Assembly: GCA_965653225.1 (NCBI GenBank) | Contig: CBFGZI010000067.1 | Location: 1-19,771 of the forward strand | DNA length: 19,771 nucleotides | DNA from: JALZDI01 sp965653225 | Lineage (GTDB): Bacteria > Actinomycetota > Actinomycetes > Propionibacteriales > Nocardioidaceae | Reading direction: 5' to 3' | In this document: in pieces, positions 15,371-19,771 of the stretch | Position numbering within the stretch: the stretch's first letter is position 1 | Layout of the letters: each line of letters opens with the position of its first letter | Notes under the pieces: generated by a model | Seen by the model: the letters and a program-made list of their open reading frames with translations, nothing else | Told to the model about the DNA's origin: nothing | The model's database searches: none | Position numbers and translations under genes: made by a program

Positions 15371-16611
15371 CGCGGCGCCAGCTTGCCGGTGAGGGCCGCG
15401 TCGAGGCAGTCATCGGTGCGACGCAGGGCGGGCTCGTAGCCGTGCGCCCGGATGATGTTGACCAGCTTGGCCGAGTTGGTCGCCAGCCGCCGCCAGCCGA
15501 AGCGCTCGCGCTGCGCGGCCGGGTCCATCACGTACCAGCAGGTGCCCTGCAGCACCAGGCCGCCGGCGTCGGTGATGGCCGACAGCAGGCCCTGCTCGTC
15601 CGCGCCGCGGCAGACCAGGGAGTTGGTCGTCAGCAGCAGCCTGACCCCGTCGGCGACCCGCTGGCCGGCAAGTGCGTCGGCGATGCGCTTGACCTCGAAG
15701 AACGACAGCTGCGGCGCGGTGAACACGACCAGGTCGACGTCACCGCCCGCACGCAGGTCGCGGTCGAAGACCGACTCGATGTCGGCCGCGCCCACCTCGA
15801 GCTCGTCGTCGAGCGCGCGCCCGCGCGTCGCTGCGTCCAAGGTCGGCGCCTCCGGCGTCACGCCGACGACGTGGTACATCGCCACCGAGCCGAAGCTGGC
15901 CAGGCTGGCGCCGAAGTGCTTGAGCTCGTCCGGCCCGGGCACCGCCGTGTCGAGCTCGAGGACGGGCACGTTCCAGTACCCGCGGCAGCGCTCGCCCACC
16001 AGCGCGCCGAGCGCGCCCCAGTCGGCCAGGTCGTGCATCGGGGCACTCACCCGCACGCGCACGTTGCCGCGACGCACGTCGTCGAGGTGGAAGCCGTACG
16101 CGGGCGTCCTGCCGGTCAGCGCGGCCGCGATGCCCGCGGCACCCGCCTCGTAGTTGGTGCGCGCGCCCAGCACGGAGTTCGCGTAGGCGACGGTCCCGGT
16201 GTCGCCCCAGGCGACGTGCTCGCCGAACCGCGGCTGGTACACGGTCTGGTAGCCGATGCAGGTGTTGACGGTGGAGACACCGAGACGGCCGAGGACCGCG
16301 CGCACCGTGCGCTCGCCCTCGACCAGCCGGTCCTCCTGGCCGAGCAGAGCGGCGTGCGCGAAGTCGACCGACTGCGCGTTGCGCGTGGTGGGGACCCGGA
16401 CGCGAGCGCCGCTGTCGGCGAGCACGGTCAGGTAGCCGAGACCGGCGTCCCCGAGGACCTCCAGGTCGCCCATGAAGTGGGCGTTGGAGATGGGGACCAT
16501 GCGCTCCGCCCCGAAGAACTCACCCACCGCGACCTGCTCGCGCAGCAACCGCGCGAGGGCATCGCCCTGGCCGCCGTCGAGGATGCGTCGCTCCTCGTCC
16601 GTCAGCTGCAT
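15367..16611 (-). CDS. aconitase X catalytic subunit
   Basis: Large subunit of an AcnX-family hydro-lyase, 414 aa from ATG 16611, chosen because GGAG lies five bases upstream and MQLTDEERRILDGGQG is the family N-terminus; an in-frame TTG at 16644 has no such support. The signature GEHVAWGDTGTVAYANSVLGARTN is at 130-153, followed by GRTPAYGFHLDD. Cysteines at the usual cluster-ligand places are C118 (NTCIGY), C334 (SLVCRG) and C358 (QGTCWYV), and ATNSAK is at 377-382. Characterised relatives dehydrate cis-3-hydroxy-L-proline or, in archaea, mevalonate 5-phosphate; neither fits the neighbours here. It is first in the minus-strand block, with its own promoter and operator. The reaction is unknown; elimination of water, or conceivably another leaving group, from a hydroxy- or sulfo-acid is an inference. 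Confidence 0.88.
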   Translation of the reverse strand: MQLTDEERRILDGGQGDALARLLREQVAVGEFFGAERMVPISNAHFMGDLEVLGDAGLGYLTVLADSGARVRVPTTRNAQSVDFAHAALLGQEDRLVEGERTVRAVLGRLGVSTVNTCIGYQTVYQPRFGEHVAWGDTGTVAYANSVLGARTNYEAGAAGIAAALTGRTPAYGFHLDDVRRGNVRVRVSAPMHDLADWGALGALVGERCRGYWNVPVLELDTAVPGPDELKHFGASLASFGSVAMYHVVGVTPEAPTLDAATRGRALDDELEVGAADIESVFDRDLRAGGDVDLVVFTAPQLSFFEVKRIADALAGQRVADGVRLLLTTNSLVCRGADEQGLLSAITDAGGLVLQGTCWYVMDPAAQRERFGWRRLATNSAKLVNIIRAHGYEPALRRTDDCLDAALTGKLAPR

Positions 16612-16647
16612 CGCGGCTCCGTTCCCGAGAGCGCCGAGCTCCAAGAC

Positions 16648-16675
16648 ATCCCACTATGTGGGATATCCCTTCCAA
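16648..16675. promoter_or_regulatory. operator region before aconitase X genes: two overlapping inverted repeats
   Basis: Minus-strand TGGAAG-GGATA-TCCCACAT (about 16656-16674) shares TGGAAG with the other two operators and TCCCACAT with the dehydrogenase operator, but its spacer is one base longer. Overlapping it is a perfect repeat ATCCCAC-TAT-GTGGGAT at 16648-16664, and GGGATATCCC at 16660-16669 is also palindromic. The site begins about 4 bases after the predicted transcription start. Confidence 0.65.
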
Positions 16676-16684
16676 TAACAGCGC

Positions 16685-16713
16685 AACCTATCCCCGGTGC
16701 CGCGGCCCGTCAA
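16685..16713 (-). promoter_or_regulatory. promoter of the aconitase X genes and probable main operon promoter
   Basis: Minus-strand TTGACG (16708-16713), 17-bp spacer, TAGGTT (16685-16690), placing the start near 16678. The -35 box is identical to those of the two downstream promoters, and the operator follows immediately. Confidence 0.7.
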
Positions 16714-16754
16714 TGAACTGGACGAAGCCATCTCGGACCCTCGGCCGGCGCCTT

Positions 16755-16795
16755 GCGCAAGTTAGAAGAGTAACTTACACAACTTTATCCACAGC
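16755..16795. promoter_or_regulatory. AT-rich island with inverted repeat and DnaA-box-like site
   Basis: A short AT-rich patch in very GC-rich DNA. It contains the perfect inverted repeat AAGTTA-N6-TAACTT (16759-16776), a further AACTT two turns on, and TTATCCACA (16785-16793), identical to the DnaA-box consensus. It lies about 80-115 bp upstream of the predicted aconitase X transcription start, so a second regulator site or UP-like element is possible. One box alone is not a replication origin. Confidence 0.4.
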
Positions 16796-16843
16796 CTGTG
16801 CGTACGCCCGTTGAGCGAGCCCGGTCGGCGGCAGTGGCGCGAG

Positions 16844-17149
16844 CTACAGGCCGAACGCGGCCCGGCGGTCGGCCGGGACGAGGTCGACGTACTCGGTGTG
16901 CCGCTGGAGGTAGCGCCGGATGAACGGGCAGGACGGGACCAGCGCGCGACCGTCGTTGCGCAGGCTGTCGAGCACGGCGCGGGCGAGCTGCGAGCCGAGC
17001 CCCTCGCCCTCGTGCGACGGGTCGACCTCGGTGTGGGTCAGCTCGACGTAGTCGTCCTTGTCCAGATACTCGACCACCGCAGCGACCGTGTCCTCGATGA
17101 TGAGCTCGTAGCGGGACTGTTCTGGGTTCTTCTGGATGGCTGTCTCCAC
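16844..17149 (-). CDS. small GNAT-type N-acetyltransferase-like protein
   Basis: A 101-aa protein of the short GNAT-like group (YidJ/Gcn5-like single domain), which keeps the acetyl-CoA loop and little else. Visible marks are VELTHTEVDPSHEGEGLGSQLARAVL (about 35-60), where EGEGLGSQL is the pyrophosphate-binding loop, and VPSCPFIRRYLQRHTEYVDL near 70-90. GTG 17149 is preceded by AGGAGG at an ideal distance. It is transcribed toward the aconitase X promoter on the same strand but separated by about 230 bp with regulatory sites, so it is probably an independent gene. Substrate unknown; such proteins are widespread in actinomycetes. Confidence 0.88.
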   Translation of the reverse strand: METAIQKNPEQSRYELIIEDTVAAVVEYLDKDDYVELTHTEVDPSHEGEGLGSQLARAVLDSLRNDGRALVPSCPFIRRYLQRHTEYVDLVPADRRAAFGL

Positions 17150-17210
17150 CGCGCTGTCCTCCTAGTCGGTCGTGCGACCACAGTAGGCCGCAGCGGGGGC
17201 GGGGCCGCGG

Positions 17211-17458
17211 CTAGAGGTAGCGCAGCCACAGATACGGCACACAGGCCGCGACGGTCACGACCGCGACAACGGACCCGTGCTTGGTGAGCTCCCAGAACGA
17301 GAGCGGGTATCGGTCGCGCTTGGCGATGCACCACGACGATGGCACTGGCCCCGATCCGCCGAGCCGAGCAGCAGCGTGAACGACGCGACATCGTGCTGTT
17401 GCTGTTCCTCGGCCTGACCCGGATAGGGGTAGTCCTCGGCGAGCTCTCGCGCCAGCAC
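17211..17458 (-). pseudogene. decayed C-terminal fragment of an ArsB/NhaD/SLC13-type permease
   Basis: No intact gene fits the 325-bp gap between the GNAT and acyl-CoA dehydrogenase genes. Read across frames on the minus strand, it yields the normal end of an ion-transporter permease: LLLGSA in one frame, IGASAIVVV in the next, then CIAKRDRYPLSFWELTKHG and VVAVVTVAACVPYLWLRYL followed by TAG at 17211. This matches the family ending LGGNxTxIGASAxVVVxGIAxR...SFWEFxxYG...YLWLRY. At least two frameshifts lie near 17330-17365. The part from 17370 to 17458 is less clear. Only about 70-80 residues of a normally 400+ residue protein remain, so this is a relic and not a working gene. Confidence 0.6.
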
Positions 17459-17474
17459 GGGCCCACCCTACGGC

Positions 17475-18623
17475 TCAGAACGCGCTGATCCCGGTGAGCG
17501 CGCGGCCGATGAGCAGCTTCTGGATCTGGCTGGTGCCCTCGTACAACGACATCACCCGCGCGTCGCGCAGGTACTTCGCCACCGGGTACTCGTCGACGTA
17601 GCCGTAACCACCGAACACCTGCACTGCGCTGTTGGCCGCACGCACGGCGGCCTCGCTGGCGTACAGCTTCGCCTTGGACGCCTCCACGCCGAACGGCTCC
17701 CCGGCGTCGATCAGGTCGGCCACCCGCAGCACCAGCAGACGGGCCGCGTCGGCCTCCACGGCCATGTCCGCGAGCATCTGCTGCACCAGCTGGAACGAGG
17801 CGATGGGCTTGCCGAACTGCTCACGCTCGCGCGAGTAGTCCACGGACGCCTCCAGGCAGCCCTGGATGATGCCCACGCAGCCGGCTCCGACCGACATCCT
17901 GCCCTTGTCGAGTGCGGCCATGGCGACGGCGAAACCGCGTCCCTCCTCGCCGAGCATCGCCGTGGCAGGCACTCGCACGTCTGAGAGGTACAGCTGCGCG
18001 GTCGCCTGTCCGCGCAGCCCGAGCTTGCCCTTGATCTCACGCGCCTCGAAACCTGCGCTGTCGGTGGGAACCAGGAACGCGCTGACGCCCTTGGGGCCGG
18101 GACCGCCGGTGCGGGCGAAGACCAGGGCCAGGTCGGCCCAGGTGCCGTTGGTGATGAAGATCTTCGACCCGCTGAGCAGGTAGTCGTCACCGTCGCGGAC
18201 CGCGCGCATGCGCAGGTTGGCGGCGTCGGACCCGGTGTCGGGCTCGGTGAGACCGAAGCAGGCGAGGGCCTCGCCGGAGGTGAGCCTCGGCAGCCACTGC
18301 TCGCGCTGCTCCTCGGTGCCGTAGGTGGCAATCGTCTTGCCCACCAGGCCGAGTGAGACTGACACGATCCCGCGAACGGCGGAGTCGCCGCGGCCGAGCT
18401 CCTCCATCACCAGCGAGTAGGCCACGTGGTCACCGCCGGAGCCGCCGTACTGCTCCGGCACCGTCAGCCCGAGGAAGCCGACGGCGCCGAGCTGACCGAT
18501 GATGGCGCGGTCGACCGCCTCCCGGCGGTCCCACTCCGCGCGGTGCGGCACGACCGACTTCTCCACGAAGTCGCGCGCAAGCTGCCGGAACTGCTGGTGC
18601 TCCTCACCCAGGCGAAGGTCCAT
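17475..18623 (-). CDS. acyl-CoA dehydrogenase
   Basis: FAD-dependent acyl-CoA dehydrogenase, introducing a 2,3-double bond into an acyl-CoA and passing electrons to ETF. Its 382 aa is the standard length. Motifs are GLTVPEQYGGSGGD (52-65), ACFGLTEPDTGSD (121-133), SGSKIFITNG (151-160), REREQFGKPIASFQLVQ near 265-281, QVFGGYGYVDEYPVAKYLRDARV near 335-357 and catalytic E362 in MSLYEGTSQIQ. This is the short/branched or butyryl-CoA type arrangement. ATG 18623 follows GGGAG at 7 bases. It stands alone and divergent from the hydrolase, with no evident tie to the sulfonate-type block; general fatty or branched-chain acid breakdown is most likely. Confidence 0.95.
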   Translation of the reverse strand: MDLRLGEEHQQFRQLARDFVEKSVVPHRAEWDRREAVDRAIIGQLGAVGFLGLTVPEQYGGSGGDHVAYSLVMEELGRGDSAVRGIVSVSLGLVGKTIATYGTEEQREQWLPRLTSGEALACFGLTEPDTGSDAANLRMRAVRDGDDYLLSGSKIFITNGTWADLALVFARTGGPGPKGVSAFLVPTDSAGFEAREIKGKLGLRGQATAQLYLSDVRVPATAMLGEEGRGFAVAMAALDKGRMSVGAGCVGIIQGCLEASVDYSREREQFGKPIASFQLVQQMLADMAVEADAARLLVLRVADLIDAGEPFGVEASKAKLYASEAAVRAANSAVQVFGGYGYVDEYPVAKYLRDARVMSLYEGTSQIQKLLIGRALTGISAF

Positions 18624-18815
18624 CGTGGGCTCCCGTCGTACGACCTGACCTCAGGCTCCCACACGACGCCCGGTACGGTTACGCGGTCCTGCTTCGGGTA
18701 CGGCCCGCCCCAACTCGCCGAGGCGCTGGTACACGAACCACCCAGGTGGCGGCGTTATCGTCGGGCTGACGGCACAGCCGGGCCGCAAAGCGACGGTCTG
18801 GCTCACAGGGGTGAC
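18624..18815. other. divergent intergenic region between acyl-CoA dehydrogenase and hydrolase
   Basis: This 192-bp stretch must hold promoters for both flanking genes. I see small palindromes near the dehydrogenase start, GTCGTACGAC (18635-18644) and CCTGA-CC-TCAGG just beyond it, which might be an operator. I found no convincing -35/-10 pair in either direction. Confidence 0.35.
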
Positions 18816-19771
18816 ATGATGCTGTTGCACGATCTCGGGGCTGCCCTGACCAACCGTCTGGTACCGCTCCCACAGGTGGACGTTCCCGCCGGTGAGCTGA
18901 TGGACCTGCCCGAGCGCGGGTCGACCTACGTGGTCGACCTGCCGGGGCCGACTCCCCACGCACCTGCCGTACTGCTGCTGCACCCCCTCGGCTGCACCGG
19001 CCTGCTGGGCTGGTTCCCGTCGCTGGAGGCGCTGACCTCTCGCTACCGGGTCGTGGTGATGGACCAGCGGTGGCACGGCCGTGGAATCCAGTCGGACCGG
19101 TTCCGCCTCGCTGACTGCGCGGACGACGCCGCCGCCGTCATCGAAGCCCTTGGCCTGGACCCGGCGGTCGTGGTGGGCTACTCGATGGGTTCGGTCGTGG
19201 CGCAGATGACGTGGTACCGCCACCCCGACCTGGTCGACGGCCTCGTGCTCTGCGCGAGCACCAGCAGCTTCCGGCACACGAGCACCGAGCGGTTCTTCCA
19301 CATCGGGATGGGCATGAGCATGGCCGGACTGCGGAGTGTCGCGGTCGGCCGCTCGGCGGCGATGGCGGCACGCGCGCAGCACCTGGAGGACGGAGGCCCC
19401 GTCGCCGACCTGCGCGAGTGGGCGCTGGCGGAGTTCCGCTCGACCAGCCCCTGGGCAGTCGGCCAGGCGCTGGGCAAGCTCGGCCGGTTCAGCTCGCGGC
19501 GATGGATCGGCGACGTCGACGTACCGAGTGCCGTCGTGGTCACCGCCAAGGACCGCATGATCCCGGCCGACCACCAGCGTGAGCTCGCGATGTCGATGCC
19601 CGGCGCGACCATGCACGAGGTCGACGCGGGGCACGCCTCCTGCGTTCTCGCGCACGAGCGCTTCCTTCCCGGACTGATGGAGGCCTGCCAGTCGGTGACC
19701 GCACGGATGCGGCGCGGACGGGCCCAGAAGGGAAGGGCCAGGCGCATCAGCGCCGGCGGCGGTCTGCTCGC
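18816..19771 (+). CDS. alpha/beta hydrolase (3' end beyond window)
   Basis: Hydrolase of the alpha/beta fold. The frame is open from ATG 18816 to the right edge (318 residues), so the stop is not seen. AGGGG lies five bases before the ATG. The oxyanion-hole region is LLLHPLGCTG near 53-62, VVVMDQRWHGRG near 79-90 is the usual strand-loop, the nucleophile is S123 in VVGYSMGS, the acid is probably D246 in TAKDRMIP, and the base is H273 in DAGHASC. The tail beyond 300 is rich in Arg, Lys and Gly. No signal peptide is seen. Esterase, lipase or haloalkane/epoxide chemistry cannot be told apart; it is the only plus-strand gene in the window. Confidence 0.88.
   Translation, partial: MMLLHDLGAALTNRLVPLPQVDVPAGELMDLPERGSTYVVDLPGPTPHAPAVLLLHPLGCTGLLGWFPSLEALTSRYRVVVMDQRWHGRGIQSDRFRLADCADDAAAVIEALGLDPAVVVGYSMGSVVAQMTWYRHPDLVDGLVLCASTSSFRHTSTERFFHIGMGMSMAGLRSVAVGRSAAMAARAQHLEDGGPVADLREWALAEFRSTSPWAVGQALGKLGRFSSRRWIGDVDVPSAVVVTAKDRMIPADHQRELAMSMPGATMHEVDAGHASCVLAHERFLPGLMEACQSVTARMRRGRAQKGRARRISAGGGLL

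Noticed and set aside
16612..16644. TTG start adding 11 residues to the aconitase X large subunit
   Set aside because: No ribosome binding site before it, and it comes close to the operator; the ATG at 16611 has GGAG at a good distance and starts at the family N-terminus.
16785..16793. DnaA box as a replication origin
   Set aside because: A single box with no dnaA, dnaN or rep gene and no cluster of boxes is not an origin.
1..19771. Sulfoacetaldehyde acetyltransferase (Xsc), tRNA, rRNA, CRISPR or insertion sequence
   Set aside because: I looked for these and found no ThDP-enzyme frame, RNA gene, repeat array or transposase; Xsc could still lie outside the window.

Overview
This 19.8 kb window has very high GC, GTG starts, strong Shine-Dalgarno sequences and tight gene packing. 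It therefore looks like an actinomycete chromosome (Actinomycetota); I cannot name a genus. I saw no rRNA, tRNA, CRISPR array or insertion sequence.

From about 16.7 kb down to the left edge, twelve genes run on the minus strand as one nearly gap-free block. In transcription order they are: aconitase X catalytic subunit, aconitase X swivelling subunit (ATGA overlap), MatC/SLC13-type anion permease, CoA-acylating aldehyde dehydrogenase of the SauS type, SucC-like and SucD-like ADP-forming acyl-CoA ligase subunits (GTGA overlap), a 4x[4Fe-4S]/NrfD fusion protein, a large cytoplasmic molybdopterin oxidoreductase, an Mrp/ApbC Fe-S carrier, a MocR (TauR-like) regulator (ATGA overlap), a class III omega-aminotransferase, and alanine dehydrogenase (cut by the window edge). 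Three internal promoters of the form TTGACG-N17/18-TAnnnT precede the aconitase X pair, the permease and the aldehyde dehydrogenase. Each carries a related TGGAAG...-type inverted repeat at the transcription start, which resembles IclR-family operators. A direct repeat resembling a TauR site lies before the aminotransferase.

The simplest reading is a sulfonate (C2 organosulfur) utilisation locus. Aminotransferase plus alanine dehydrogenase would turn taurine into sulfoacetaldehyde. The acylating dehydrogenase and the SucCD-like ligase would connect sulfoacetaldehyde, sulfoacetyl-CoA and sulfoacetate, making ATP in one direction and allowing sulfoacetate use in the other. The permease would carry the anion, and the Mo/Fe-S/NrfD complex would be a candidate sulfite:quinone oxidoreductase. 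The role of aconitase X in such a set is unknown to me and is the most interesting part. Substrates are inferred; beta-alanine/malonate semialdehyde or another omega-amino acid cannot be excluded.

Right of 16.8 kb the content is ordinary. There is a small GNAT-type protein, a decayed C-terminal fragment of an ArsB/NhaD/SLC13-type permease, an acyl-CoA dehydrogenase (all minus), and a divergent alpha/beta hydrolase on the plus strand that runs off the right edge.
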